DNA of 64,000 nucleotides from Spirometra erinaceieuropaei (GCA_902702965.1 CACRXP010000150.1:408995-472994), one strand, 5' to 3'; shown: positions 1 to 55,800, counted from the stretch's first letter. Numbers and translations: made by a program. Notes: a model not told the origin generated them from the letters alone.

Positions 1-278
1 CTCCTCACCAGCACCAGCCATGATGTGGTGACAAGTCGGAGACGGACGATCAGGCACTCATCGCAACGTCTCTGATGAATGTTGAAACTACTGATTTTAG
101 CATAATTGTGTAATTTCACTGCATCTGCAACCCACGAGGACTGCACTCACCTGTGCGTCTGTCGCATACACCTGTCGCAGTATCTTGTGATGGATTGGGG
201 TTTGAGTCTGTAGTGGCAGGCCACTCAACTTTCTGTCTTATCCCCACTCCCGCCCCCCTCCCCCGCCGCCGCCTTTAG

Positions 279-15320
<15,042 letters not shown>

Positions 15321-16560
15321 GCTGCCCCGCAAGCAACCTCACCCCCCCACAGAGAGCCTGTATAATCGTGCTTCCTGATCAGCCCCTCTGCAGACACCTC
15401 GCCCTCCCTGCCTCCCCCCTCCACTATCCCCACTCCCTTACAGATCCTTTCGACAGTCTGCCCGGCCGTCGTCTGACGGCGGGTAGTTTCGAACCCACAC
15501 CAGTCTCCTCTACTGCCTGCCTTTCCTACACTTATGACTGCGCGTTTGGGACCAAAACTTGTTCCTTTGGTGGTTTCTGAGTCAGCCCTTCAATAACTTA
15601 TCCTTCCTATTTCTTCTTTCCTTACAAAGTGGACTTATTTACTGTTGGAAAGCAGAGAGGGAGCTTGCAAACATGTACATTTCGTCAATCCAACCAGCCA
15701 AAAAGAGCAACAATCTATATACATACGTATATATACATATATATATATATGCAAAGCAATACAGATGTACTTACACACGAGTATTTCTGCACTGCATGGG
15801 GAAGAAAGCCCTCGGGGTTTGCAGCACTCACTTTTCCATCAATGAGAAGTGTCAGGATACGAAAAAGCCCTCGTGCTCCCCGCAACGCCCCGAAAACTTT
15901 GGGCGGCTACGTGGCCGACAAAGCAAGCCTCCTAGTTTTACCCACCCTGCTAAGGGCTTGCTAGACCTCGCGCTTGGTAGGCTTTTGTGGTGAACTTGGT
16001 GGTGATCTCGAGGCCGACAACTTATCACGCGTCCTGACATTTCTAGAGGACTGTAGAGAATAATGCGGCCACTGCGCTCGGAGCTCACGCGGTAGCTCTT
16101 AAGGGGGAGGAGTTTCAGAAATTTTCGTGTCAATCGCACCAGCCTTCTGAGAATCACTTGTTCAGCGACCTGTAGTCTAGCAACACTAGGCAATAAGACG
16201 ACGCGGTGGACGTTGCGGGGTCCGATTTCTAGCACACAACTTCATTTGCTGCTGAGGACGAGTGGATAGTTGATGTTTAAGCGGGCGCTATGGTAGAGTT
16301 TCAGTCTTTCAAAAACGGGCTGTGGTTTCCTGCAGGTAGTAGGCTGAAAACAAAATCACACCTTGTTTAATTTCCGAGGAAGTTAATGTGCGAACTTGAA
16401 GTAAATCCTTCGGAACAGACCTTTTCAGGCACGGTCCTAAATCTGATATGAATATCTGAGCTGAAATCCATCAGCTACTGCGGGATAACCGTGTAATATT
16501 CACAGGCGACCAGTAGTATAGAACTGCGTAATTATTTACCGTACTAACAACACAGGCACA
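15321..16560. other. Intergenic, no gene recognised
   Basis: 3' flank of unc-13. It contains C-rich stretches, an AT microsatellite at 15729-15751, and at 16330-16490 a diverged single arm of the foldback sequence that follows (cctttttcaggcacggtcc-like). No coding exon is supportable. Confidence 0.5.
15729..15751. repeat. (AT)n microsatellite
   Basis: Tandem AT units, slightly interrupted, within an ATACGTATATATACATAT context. Confidence 0.9.
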
Positions 16561-16562
16561 AG

Positions 16563-17060
16563 ATAAAAGCCCAGACACGCGCGTCTCGCCGATCTTATGC
16601 CAGTGCCCGATGCAGCTGTGAGGTGTTCGGCTCATCAGTGGGTCCGCAACCTTCCTCGTGTGTTTTCTGGTATATGAACTCCAGTTTCATTCTGCCTTGT
16701 CTAATTTACGAAGAAATTAGTGCGCGAACTTGGGGTAAATCCTTTGGAACAAACCTTTTCAAACACGTTCCTGTTAGCGGTTTGCGAATATTACGCATTT
16801 ATTCCGCAGAAGCTGATGGATTTCAGCTCAAATATTCATATCAAATTTCGGACCGTGCCTGAAAAGGTCTGTTCCGAAGGATTTACTCCAATTTCACGCA
16901 TTAATTTCCTCAGAAATTAAACAAAACAAAATGAAACTGGAGTTCATATGCCAGGAAGCACATGGAGAAGGCTAGGGGGGCCCACTGATGAGCCGAACCC
17001 CTCGCAGCTGCGTCGGGCTGCGGTCCAAGATCGGCGAAACACGCGTGTCTGGGCTTTTAT
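16563..17060. repeat. Foldback element, arms about 200 bp
   Basis: The left arm begins ataaaagcccagacacgcg (16563) and the right arm ends cgcgtgtctgggcttttat (17060). Inner blocks ggtgttcggctcatcagtgg / ccactgatgagccgaacccc, atatgaactccagtttcat / atgaaactggagttcatat and ggtaaatcctttggaacaaa / ttccgaaggatttactcc are also inverted. A further diverged half copy lies at 16330-16490. It is unrelated in sequence to the FB family. Confidence 0.8.
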
Positions 17061-17104
17061 TGATATTTTGGCAGATTTTGAATAATTCATATTGACCCAA
17101 CTGT

Positions 17105-17192
17105 GAAAAACTCGGCGCCTCGGTGGGATTCGAACCCACGCAGCGTTGGCTGCGCTAAAGCCTTCCCCTTACTGCGTGGGTTCGAATCTGGG
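17105..17192 (-). repeat. Hairpin built from two opposed tRNA T-arm-like sequences
   Basis: gtgggattcgaacccacgca near 17120-17140 and tgcgtgggttcgaatctggg near 17172-17192 are inverted copies, each containing a T-loop TTCGAAT flanked by complementary stems. No complete tRNA cloverleaf or A box is visible, so this is a tRNA-derived fragment and not a tRNA gene. Confidence 0.5.
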
Positions 17193-17252
17193 CTTTTAGC
17201 TGGTGGCTGTGTTGTCAGTACGGTGAATAATTACACAAAAAACTACGACCAA

Positions 17253-17440
17253 ATAGGCAGAATAGCATTACCGACAAAGACAAGGGGAACTGGAATGGCC
17301 ATTTCTGGCTTATTAGCCGTCGTCAGCCAGCCATACCCAAGCCCGAAGTGGGGAACACCCGAGCCTCGAACTCGCGACCTGTTGGTTTAGAAGTCCACGC
17401 CTTTACCCACCGGGCCACGAGCCCGTCGCCTCCTACCATT
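17253..17440 (-). mobile_element. tRNA-derived SINE-like element
   Basis: On the minus strand it begins with a tRNA-like head: ggctcgtggcccggtgggta (A-box-like), an anticodon-arm-like gacttctaaaccaac resembling tRNA-Arg(TCT), and gtcgcgagttcgaggc (B box). Next come tcgggtgttcc, cttgggtatggctggctgac, aataagccagaaatggccat and a tail cttgtctttgtcggtaat. The same unit recurs many times in the window (30805-31082, 38884-39160, 42085-42460, 46080-46320). Confidence 0.75.
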
Positions 17441-17794
17441 ACGGCCAAATGCTGTAGGAGGGCAATTTCCACCGCTGATACTCCGCAACCAATACCGTGA
17501 GAGAGTGCTAGAATTAATACTGGTGTCTAACTATCACTGCTATCAACACTCCAGCTGTCTCCGTGGCTGATAGACTGCAGCCATTTGCGTACGGTCACCG
17601 ACCATTCTCCCGTTTTGTTTGACTCTGCCACCTCCGATGGTTCCTTCTGTATCCCCTCTTGAATGGTGAATGGAGGTGGGACAAGGAAGCTTCCAAGTGG
17701 CCATCGAAACCCCAAGAGAACGGCTCATGCCCGCCACCGCTGGGCATGCAATTGCGAGCTGGATGTTTCGGCAAACAAATAAAGAGTGAATTGA

Positions 17795-17880
17795 AGAAGG
17801 AGACACGATCGCTGGGACAAGAGCCTGACGTTTCGGATTCCTGCTCGAACCCATCATCAGAGACAAAAGCAGGTACCAGT
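17795..17880 (-). repeat. Dispersed repeat family B
   Basis: gagacacgatcgctgggaca, gcctgacgtttcggattcct and gctcgaacccatcatcagag are the reverse complement of the family B core seen at 31085-31185. Confidence 0.7.
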
Positions 17881-18019
17881 GCATTGTGACGCTGTCCGAC
17901 AACAGAAAGCAGCCGGATCGTTCCATTTTACCCAAGCCTCCGATCTCAAGTCCTCCTAATTCCGGGGTTGAGGCATAGGTGGCTGAGGTGTGGTGGTACG
18001 CCAAGACGCGAGTTTTTTC

Positions 18020-18145
18020 TCCGTTCCAACTTCCTACGGCCCCTTCCACCTCCGGTCTTCTTGACTCTGCCTTGACACCGGTTGAAAGGGCGGAGAGAGT
18101 GCGGTAGACGCAACGCAAGGCTACTATCACTATCAACCAACGAAC
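18020..18145 (+). repeat. Dispersed repeat family C fragment
   Basis: cacctccggtcttcttgact, gagagtgcggtagacgcaac and ctactatcactatcaacca match the family C copy at 32800-33010. Confidence 0.6.
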
Positions 18146-20349
18146 GTGTAAGTCGCCGTGCCTGCCCTCACCCCACTGTGGACATCATCAAAATCGAAGG
18201 TCAAGCTGTAGTTTACAATGAAGACAGGGCGGCCAAAGTTTATAAATTTCGCTCAGACTCAAATACCAGACTCTGGAAAGGTTGACCATTATCGGAACTG
18301 GATGCGACGTCAACTGCCAGTCATTAAAAAAGCCTTCCCTGATTACAAACCGTGGAAGGGAAGTTGAACGGACAGTCTTTAGGCGGCAGAAATGTCACTG
18401 TGAGCGTGTAGCGGCCGAGGACGTCAAGGGTAGCACACACCAAAGTAAGGAAACGCTGGGAAGAGATTCTGGTGGAGGTAGGCCTGAACAGAACTGTTAG
18501 CATCTGCTGAAACTCGTTCCCACGCAGAAGGGAGTACGTCAAGTATGGGATAAAGTATAATAGAACGGCATCGGTACAAAGAATGTGCATAATAAACGTT
18601 AGTGTACACGTGGAATGAGAGATTGCGAACAGATGACCTGTCTGGATGGATAGGTGACCCTGACATACTAGCTAAACAGCCGGTGGGGATGCAGCGCTGT
18701 TTGCAACTGCAGGGAGGGGGGCCCAACGTTGAGTGAGAGAGAGAGACGAGATCGACGGTGCGTGGCGGGAGGGGGATGTCGGCGGTAGCGAGATGAAGGG
18801 ACACCGGCCGTCTTCACCAGAACGCAGTTACACCTTCTCCATCCTAGGTCCGCGCCAAAAGTGTTACAACATTCAAACAATCCTGTTCATGCCAAGGGTT
18901 GTTACAAGCGCACATGGCTGACGAATTCATGAAGAATCGCAGGAGGCTAATGAGAGGGCAGGCGGGAGAACCAGTACGATCGTGAGGGATAACCTGCCCG
19001 AGCAGGTCGTGACTGCAGGGGGGAGGGGTGGAGCGGGCATACCTTTTCGTCGTCGCCATCATGACCCTATCCCCATCTACGCCCGACATACCACCCCCGC
19101 GCACAACAGATTTCTGTCCGGGAGGCATAGTTCTGCGGCGTTTGCAGAGGCAAGAACTCTGTTGAGGGCTGATGCCTCGCCGCCGAAACTACCTCGTGGT
19201 TTGGTTTTACGGAAAAAACAAACGGGCCAGCAATCTGTGACGTAGACTCATATAATTGCAAGACTACTACTCTCATCTTACCGCTTTTTGTGTTGCGACC
19301 CGATTTTTGGACTCCGAAGGAAACAACTGACTGTCATAAACTCCGTTGACATACGCAAATTTTCCTAGGCTAATTATTTCTGGCGTACAGCAACATCTCC
19401 TTCTTTCTGCCACACTTTTTAGGGGAAAGTATATTTTCGCGTCACACCCGACGATACCGAAGCAAACTGAGTTTCGCACCCCGTCGTGGGACAAATCAGA
19501 CGTTAAGATCTCTGCTGACAACAGCTCATGGGAGACAGTGAAGGAACAAATGATGGGTTCAAATATTTGCGCGGATACATCTGCAGTTTCGCTCAGTGTA
19601 GGCCACTTTTTGAACGAAGGGGATGGGAGGCGAAAAAGCCTATTTACGTCCGTCCAAGTTCATGTTTAGCTGGTCCGTACATTGGCATTATGCCAGGACA
19701 CCTTTTAGCGTGAGTACGCACGAGATTTAATGATTGTACTCCGAAGAAGTCGGCGTGTGTAGAAAGTCCTTTCTTTGTTTTTTGGATAACTGGGCGACCA
19801 AAACCCTCTACCCCAGTGTGGTATGAGTAACCAGAATCAATTGCATATTAAACAATATCTGCTACAGTGGTTCGCTCCAAAAAGTGTTGAAATGTTTTCT
19901 TAAAAGTAAAGGATTCATTGTAAGAGACGAGGAGCAGGAAGGAGGCATTGAGAAGATAAATTAAATTGAACCCAGCTGTTCAGTTCATGGAAACTTAAAC
20001 ACCACAGTAGGTGACGTATCCCGGGATTGAAATTTTGATGATTATTTAAGGGCATTCCAAACGTTGCGCGCTTTGCTTATTAGCATAACGGAAAAAGTGC
20101 ATACTATTCTCGTAACTCAATTATACGACACATGACAAACCATAAGCCCGTTGACGGGCTGCCATTCCTACATTACACTACTTCTCTAAGAGTGCTCACC
20201 TTGAAATCAATTCAACGAACTTCTATCGATGCCACTAGTCGCTGTGCGACTGACTGCGAGGCTCTAGACCGACCGCTGAACGCACGTTCAACATAGTAAG
20301 ACTTCTATTAAACGTTATTTTGCAAATGTTGTTTCACTTATTCAGTAGT

Positions 20350-20820
20350 TTGCGTGGAAAGGTTTTATGTGCTTCTGCGAACTGAGATAAATTGTCTGAC
20401 AGAAATGTGCAATTTATCAGCGTTTTCGTTTTTCGAAGGCGAATCGTCATATCTAAACAAAATTTTATTAATTTTACTCCTTTTTTGTGCCTCCATTTAA
20501 CTGAAGTTCGTCCATTATTAATTGGGGGTTTTATTCGATGCGACTGGGCAGGTTTCCGACTGATTAGAAATTTTCCATTAGCTATGCCATCTGTTGTATG
20601 CGAAGTGGATTTCATCTCGTCGGAAAAAACAGTCCACTTCCCTGCTGTTTACTCATTTAAACACTGCCTTTAGACGGCACAATGGCGCGGGGAAAACTGA
20701 AACGTTATTTGGTGAAAAATCAGCCAGACCTCGTAGGTAAGTAGAAATGCTTCCTCGGTAAGCCCTGGCCTAGCCTTAGGAGGAAATGGAAACCTATGCA
20801 TATATTTTGTGTAAGTCAAG
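20350..20820. repeat. Repeat related to 35660-36170
   Basis: Shares diverged blocks with 35660-36170, for example ctgttgtatgcgaagtggat / ctactgtatgcgaattttat, tttcatctcgtcggaa / tttatttcgtcagaag and aaaaatcagcc / gaaaatcagtc. Only partial similarity is visible and the boundaries are uncertain. Confidence 0.35.
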
Positions 20821-21312
20821 CGGAAAATCAAACCACACAGACTATAGGATGGGAAAACCGTACTTAGAATCTTATAACTTTCCAACTTCAGATATCGTCT
20901 TCGAGTTAGCAATCAGCCATGAAACCTTAGAGCAATTGCGGCCTGTTCTATCCTCATTAACAAGACGACCTCGCGTAGAATGCAACATTTGTCTCGAGAC
21001 GCCGGTGGACAGCTCGAGAGTACTTCATAATTGCAGAGCATGAACTAGATGAGCTATGGGCACTACAAGCCAATAAAAGCACTCAGATTCGCGGTAAAGG
21101 CCAGTTGCTCGCGTTTCTGTAATTCGTCGGTATAGAGGATTAAGAATATGCCATTCTTTCCGCTTTGAATCTCAAGAGACAACTACCGGGTATGTAGAGG
21201 CCGCGTAGAGTCAGAAGTCACAAGAAAGGCCATTTCGACTATCTGGCCTGGTTGCAAAAGGGAGTTTGGCGTCCGACTTCGCCTTGGCGTTCTGATACAA
21301 TGACTGTTCCCA

Positions 21313-22170
21313 CGAAACGCTAATCGAAATCCTGAAATGAGTTTTCGACTAGGAAGGATTACCGGGGTTGTATTGTAATATTATTACCGTGTGGTATAAT
21401 CTTATAGTATTTCGGACTCACCAGACTGATGACTTTTGAATGCACCTCAATTCGACCCGTAAAAAAGCGGACTTTGTATAAATGGCTACTTAAGCAGTAT
21501 ACATAGCCCCCATTTATTTTCGCTGCCTTTATGAATTTCAACATATTTTATAGAAAACATGCATGAAAATTATACCTTCTTTCGCTCATTGGATGGTAAG
21601 TTACGTCATCTTCACATTTTAAACTCGAAGAAAAATTTACATTTAGGTTTTGAAAAAAGTTCACTAATCCCTGGCTAATTTGGAGCCAGGTCAGCCGTTG
21701 CATTTGCACTTTGTGTTTTCGGCCTACGAGGCGTATATTTTCTGCATAAGGAAAACCATGTATTCCTCTATGCCCTTAACAAGATACCACATAGAAGTCG
21801 CAAGGTTTTTTAATGGATTCGGACAGTGTTTTGCACTACATGATGAGTATTAATAAACGGACAGGTACGGCGCTGTTTGAATGGACATTGCACAATCTTA
21901 AGAAATCTTATAATTGGAAATTTTGAAGTCAGAAAGAGTATAAAATTTGGCGAAATCGTAATTAGCTGTCAAGGGAGTACAAGAAAGAATATTTTCGTGC
22001 ATGCCTTCCACAAAAAATATTCGAATTTATAACGGGGTAAAAAATCAATGAGAAAAATGTCTACTGCATACGTATTCATTTTTTAACTGAGTGTAGTCAT
22101 TGCATGCGACCAAAAGGAAGGGACTTTATAAGCCACTGCTGGCGGGTAGCGATTAGCCGGGTATCGTGCT
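21313..22170. mobile_element. Foldback element FB, diverged copy
   Basis: Shares with the other FB copies the left-end pattern gaaatcctgaaatgagtttt, ggctacttaagcagtatac and tatagaaaacatgcatgaaa. The right side has the mirror pattern, with gagaaaaatgtctactgcat and gcatgcgaccaaaaggaag. Terminal sequences are worn. Confidence 0.55.
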
Positions 22171-22604
22171 CCAGTCGCAAACACGTGCCGGTCATTCTCC
22201 CTACGTGAATTCGGCTTTACTCACTCGGCTTTCGTGCTGGCGAAGATCGTCTTGAAATCGAGGGGACAAACGTTCGTGTTAGCTATAACCTGTTGGAAGG
22301 TCAAAAGACAGCCGGCAAAATCAAACACAAGTCTTCACGCTGTGCGTTTGAAGCCGGGTGGTCGGCCGGCGCCGACAGCAAAGACGTCAGAGGTGGTCGC
22401 TCTCCTCTCCGTTGATATATCCTCTTCCCATACGATCTTCTTCCAGGGTCGTAGTCGTGGTGACAGTGCAGAACGATGAAATAAGAAAAAGACAGATGGA
22501 GAAGGTCTAGATTCGTGGTGACAGGACAGAACGATGAAATGGGAAAAAGGCAGATCGGCGGTCGGCGAACGTCGTGCTGGCGAAGAAACCCACTGCTCCA
22601 TGGG

Positions 22605-22965
22605 CAAGTTGGGTTAAGTCAGGACGACATTGTCCGCCGAATTGGGGCAGCTCGTAAGGTTTTTACGATGCTCAGAAAGTCGATATATGCGAACAGGCAG
22701 CTGCCAAGGCAGGAGACGTCTGGGGTCGTTTCCCGAATCTGGTGCGGTTTTAGACAGAGCAACTATGTTGGAGAAACTGGAAGACTACTCCGGACGTGGA
22801 TGGCTGAGCACGCGTCAACGGTGGGGAGGAAAGGCGCTAGCTCCTAGCTAGCGGCTCATTCCACGGAACCCGGTCATATTTTTTAAACCTCAAGAGGCTG
22901 AAATCCTCGCAAGAACTGACAACCGCGTGTGCCGCAAGTTGCTCGAATTATGATTCTCAGGCTTG
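22605..22965 (+). mobile_element. Chimeric retroelement fragment: RTE-like RT piece joined to a Penelope GIY-YIG piece
   Basis: 22615-22690 reads SQDDIVRRIGAARKVFTMLR, matching the QSKDDIVS.ID.AR.VFS.(L/F)RK block of the RTE-like element at 27350. From about 22690 it reads LPRQETSGVVSRIWCGFRQS, NYVGETGRLLRTWMAEHAS, and then in a shifted frame AAHST.PGH and NRVCRKLLE, the GIY-YIG endonuclease end of a Penelope-like element. Both parts carry stops or shifts. Confidence 0.65.
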
Positions 22966-23304
22966 CAATCCACCAGCAATCGCAACGAGTTCCCGGCACC
23001 ATATTAAATGCTGAGACTTTCCTTAAGTAGGGGAATCAGTCACGTGGGGAGAGCGCGGGCGAGCAACGATCGCGTTGACAGCGGGCCAAATTGCGGAGTA
23101 AACGTCACGCCAACGTCCAACACGAACGATGAAATTGCGGTAATTAACGCCTCGGACGCGGACTGACGAGCCGTCATCGCCTCAACTACGACCCCCAGCG
23201 GTGGTCGCGAGAGCCGTTAAGTATAGTACGCATTTGGTCCCAACGGTAGCTACATACTATAAATACCGCAGTCTTTGTGCCACCACTACGTTTATCTGCG
23301 ACCG

Positions 23305-23370
23305 TCAATGATGATTAGCTCGGGTGAGAATCCGAAACGTCAGGCCAATGAACTACTAGTTCCAGTGAAC
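23305..23370 (+). repeat. Dispersed repeat family B
   Basis: tgagaatccgaaacgtcagg followed by ccaatgaactactagttcc. It is preceded by actataaataccgcag, which also flanks the family B palindrome at 36635-36934. Confidence 0.65.
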
Positions 23371-23449
23371 GCATCTTCCTCTTCTGAAAGTGCCTTTTGA
23401 CCCGACGAGGCGTCTCCGTCACCGCAGGGATTCGGGAGTGCCGGACATC

Positions 23450-23945
23450 CGTCCGGTCAGTCCTTCTATAATTAGTTGTGAATACCGGGTTTTGAGCAAA
23501 AACCGAAGGTGTTTGACCACCGCTGCCTGAAGACCATCCTCCGAGTGGAGCACACCGACTTCGTCTCAAATGAAACTGTTCGCACTCGCTATGATAACAT
23601 CGCTAGGGCATCTAAGGCCATTCGAGAAAGACGACTGAGATGATTTAGGCATGCTCTTCGTCGTCCGCCTCACGAGCTCGGTGCTACTGCCCTTGATCCG
23701 GCGTGGCTGCTCACAAAGAAGCATCGAAAAGGAGACTAACTTAAGGCTTAGCCCGGCACAGTTTGCCAAGACGTGCAAGTGATGCTTGGACCTTCCTGTA
23801 TTCGGTCACCGTTGCTGGAGGAGCGGGTGGAACAAATTCTCCAGATCCACGTACACCGATCTTCACGCGCAAGGAGGCACAATTCGTGATATCGTTGGGA
23901 CCGGCTAGATCCAGCATGACCACAACTGTACCAATTGCAAATAGC
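23450..23945 (+). mobile_element. RTE-like non-LTR retrotransposon, 3' fragment, degraded
   Basis: In-frame pieces read CLKTILRVEHTDFVSNETVR, IRERRLR, LRRPPHELGATALDP and later VRQDV-like and GTIRDIVG-like remnants. They align with the tail of the element at 26990-27985. Stops (for example TGA after RERRLR at about 23641) and indels show decay. It is 5'-truncated. Confidence 0.75.
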
Positions 23946-26242
23946 AACTTCAGAGCATTTTAGTAGGACTTAAGAAGCCCTACGGGAGGCCTAGATCCGG
24001 ACAATGCGATCTTCACTCTGCCCGCTTGGCATAGACTTGATATCGGGATATTAGACGTTATCTACTTCTTCTAGCTGACCACTTTTTGTCATGGATGGTG
24101 TCCTTCCCTGACCAGACGTTAGTTTGAAGCGCGCTTTAGGTTTTTGCAGTCGATTAAGAGATCAGCTAAATAAGTGACCTTGGTAATCGGAGTTCGTAGT
24201 ATACAACCACTAGACCACCTCCTCGGTAAACTTATACCCAGGTAAGAATGCATTATATTGAAATGGATGAAGTGGAGTCACGAACAAATTAAGGTTCTGC
24301 GTTCACGTGATAATAAAGAAACAAACAAGGGCATACGGGAGTTATCAGCACAAACATCTTCTAAATATGCTTCCCTTGAAAGGCAAAAATTTCGTTTTAC
24401 ACAAAATAACTCTGAGGGAATAAAACCCTTACATCTCTGGAGAAGCAAACTGTCGACTGGGCAGGCGAACAAGCGAACTCTGGAGCGCGAACTGCCCCCC
24501 CCCCTCATATTCATAAGGTTATTAGTCGCAGTTCATTTGAGCAGTCATAACCATGCAGACGATAACTTCAAGTACACTGAACAGGAGACTCATGTAGCGA
24601 AACGAGATACCGGAAGGCACGAGGGTAGAGGTGCAACAGTAATGAGATGGGTTTTTATGCAGGTCCCGCGCTCGTTTCGGATGATTCCACTTCCTCCTAG
24701 CAGCCCCACCAGTCCACACCTGAGTCCTTGATCGTGGGACCTTCGCTGCCGGCGACTGGAATGACCTTGACAGGTTGCTGTTGAAGCTCAGTGCCACAAC
24801 ACCGCTGATTTCCCTACCCCTGAGGGGTTCAATTACGACTCCGACATCTCAAGCGACTGAAGCCCTTGTGCCAACGATTGGGTCTACCCCAACTCCCTGT
24901 GCTAACCCCTCCTTCTGCATATATCGGTCTAGAAGGCGCCTTTTGTAAGATTGTTGGCGTCTGAAACACCAGCTCTGAGGTCCTTCCTTCTCACTTGCCC
25001 TCCGAGCGGCATCGTAAACAGTAGTGTCCCCTGAACATAGCATAAAGTACGATCACTCAAATTCCCACTCACGTTGCCGCAGTCCTCTGGGCTTAGAAGG
25101 CAATCCCACTCCCCTCGCCCTCCTCAAAATCCCATAAAAACTCCTCGAAACCACCCATTGGCCATTAGGATATTTTCAGCATAAACTAAAGTGCCGGAAA
25201 TTCGTAACATGTATCTTTAATCCTCAGGGGGCCCAAACACACAACGCGAAGCCCGTTCAGACGAGATATGGTTTGGTAAAAGGCGGCTGCTCTATTGCAA
25301 ACGCGGCCATAGCAAGAGAAAGAAAGAAAGTGGTTTCCACCCAGAGTCGAGGGACCTGTAGCCAGAAAACGCTCAGGTCTAAAAGTGACGTCGAGAAAAC
25401 AAACCAATACCTCTGGGTCCTCACGACAATGATGATAGGATTAGCAGGGCCGTATCGTGAGTAGGAATAAGCCCACAATCCTTTTCCAATCTTTCAAACG
25501 CCATGACTGTTCTTGTTTGGATTCCCGCCAAACGGTTTTGAATGTACGAAAGCCCACAAATAGCAAGCGAATTGCAAGCAGCAGCTGAACCACAACGTCG
25601 GCATCTTTTTGTTCGGTAGGAACACAGTCACGGTTATTTTTCCCTTATTTCTCTGCAGACGCATGGGAACTCCAAAAGTTCATGAGCCTAGACCGCGCAT
25701 GGCATAGAGTGCGCTTCAGACTAGGTCTAACCAACAGCGCATTAGGGTTGGAAGTCAAAAATAGTATGCTATCGGTCCACAAAGTTCAATAGTTGGGCAA
25801 AAAACGAGAGGACATTAATCTGAGTAGAGGGTGGGACGCAAGTTCTGCGACAGTAAAGAGAACGCTACAAAATAACTACTACCAAATGACAAGTAGGTAG
25901 AGTTTTAGTCCATAAACTGAAAGAGTCAGTGGTGCGCATGTGCTACAAAGCAGGAGTGCAAAAGGTGCAAAAAAGAGATTATCAAAAGGTAACTAAAACA
26001 CAGCCACGAGGAGGGGTCTGTTGAATGAAAAAAAAAACAAGTTTGCAAGGAGAATAGAGAGAACACAAGCCTTAACGGGGGAGTGCGTGGAGCATGCGTC
26101 CTTCAAAGGCAGTAAGCCTTGGTGCAGACGAACAGGTATGACAGAAACGGACAGAGTGAAGATGATGGCTGAGGAGTATACACCAAGTGGAAGACAGTCT
26201 CGTGAAAAGAGGCGTCAGTAGGGGGAAGGGGGTGCTCTTTGC
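23946..26242. other. Intergenic 3' flank of SCAMP, no gene recognised
   Basis: About 2.3 kb with no convincing exon, repeat or RNA gene. Part of it must hold the SCAMP 3' UTR, but I could not identify a clear polyadenylation signal. Confidence 0.5.
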
Positions 26243-54612
<28,370 letters not shown>

Positions 54613-55280
54613 CTGCAGGGTATACGGAGGTGAAAGTAATTCGCAGGTGTTAGAAATGCTGGATAAATGGCTGTTCGACCACCATAACACTTTTGTGGCT
54701 GCGCTGATGAATACGTGCATGAGGTTTAAACGAAAGCCTGGCACTGAAGAGCACTCAGCAGGTACCAGTGGGATAAATGGGGGACGTGGAAGAGCGAAAA
54801 AGCAACGGGAACTGCGGAAGGAAATGAGATTTCTCTGTTTCGAAAACAAACTGACTGGCTGGACGTGAATACACCGACAAAATAGTTTATACTGCAGGGC
54901 ACTCTCAAATTCCATCGCAACTACCAGAAACTGACGGCAGTTTGTTTTGTTGACTTTGTGGTAGCTTGCGAAATTGCCTATCGTGAGTTCCTGTGGTGGA
55001 TAATGAAATCGAGCGATGCGTCGAAAGTATCGCTCCGATCAGGTTTACTATGGCCCCATCATCTCATGTGCTCTGGTTAATAACAATGTCATCCTCAACC
55101 GCTCGACATTCTGTTTGGTGTTCGAAGAGATTGTAACCTAGTTTGGCCACAGCAGTTGGTGATCCTATGGGCTACTTATCGCGATTTCGGAGGTGTTGCA
55201 TTTGCACCAGAACGCCTACTGGGCTAACTCGACTATGTTCGCGGGATCACCGAGCTAACGTCAAACTACAATGATATACA
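54613..55280. other. Upstream flank or intron of SCAMP, nothing recognised
   Basis: No NPF-encoding exon, promoter motif or repeat is convincing here. A start exon and promoter of SCAMP, if present in the window, remain unidentified. Confidence 0.4.
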
Positions 55281-55284
55281 AAAT

Positions 55285-55660
55285 GCAGTGTGATAGAAGG
55301 GTGCTCACCGATCACCTTATTGGACGTACTTAATCCGTTGTGCCATAGAGCTCTCGCAGGCAGGCACATAGGGGCCAGTAATATATGCAGAGAAGAGAGT
55401 ATCGACAGGAACTAGAGACTGGAATGGCCATTTCCGGCCTGTTAGTTGTCGTCAGCAAGTCCTATCCAACAACAGGTCTGGACGACGTGGGATTGGTGTT
55501 CGGTTTATTTGGTCATTGATCGTTAAGTAGTTCAATGTTCCACCATTAAACACGGGTCCGTTGTCCTAATGAGTGTGCCTGACGATACTATGGTAGAAGG
55601 GCGTTCACTGATTAGATTACGGGACGGCTAACAGGCCCGAGATGGCCATCCCAGTCTGCT
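55285..55660 (-). mobile_element. SINE-like repeat, diverged
   Basis: Contains gggtgctcaccgatcacctt, ccgttgtgccatagagctct, gagactggaatggccatttc and gttagttgtcgtcagcaagt. A tRNA-like head with tttggtcattgatcgttaag and a second partial unit near 55590-55660 follow. Confidence 0.65.
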
Positions 55661-55671
55661 TTTTCTTCGTC

Positions 55672-55800
55672 CATAGAATGCAGTCTCTGGTGAATGAGGT
55701 CGGTGTACATGCGAATGCCGGGAAAACTCAAAATTTCTCGAGCTTGACTCTTGATAGAGGGGAAGTATTGTTTGTAAATAATGACTGGCAGTTTGAAGAA
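55672..55800 (+). mobile_element. RTE-like reverse-transcriptase fragment
   Basis: Reads MQSLVNEVGVHANAGKTQNF, corresponding to the LQSMVSRVNEVA...INAGKTKVFSS block downstream of YADD in the 26990-28085 element. Only this block is recognisable. Confidence 0.6.

Larger units (their letters stand above)
17441..20330. other. Intergenic, dispersed-repeat pieces only
   Basis: Contains a family B copy at 17795-17880 and a family C copy at 18020-18145. Positions 18200-20330 show nothing recognisable. Confidence 0.5.

Noticed and set aside
20786..21043. 85-codon reading with NICLETPVDSS
   Set aside because: Looked briefly like a RING-type start, but no zinc-ligand pattern follows and the upstream part is repeat-related.
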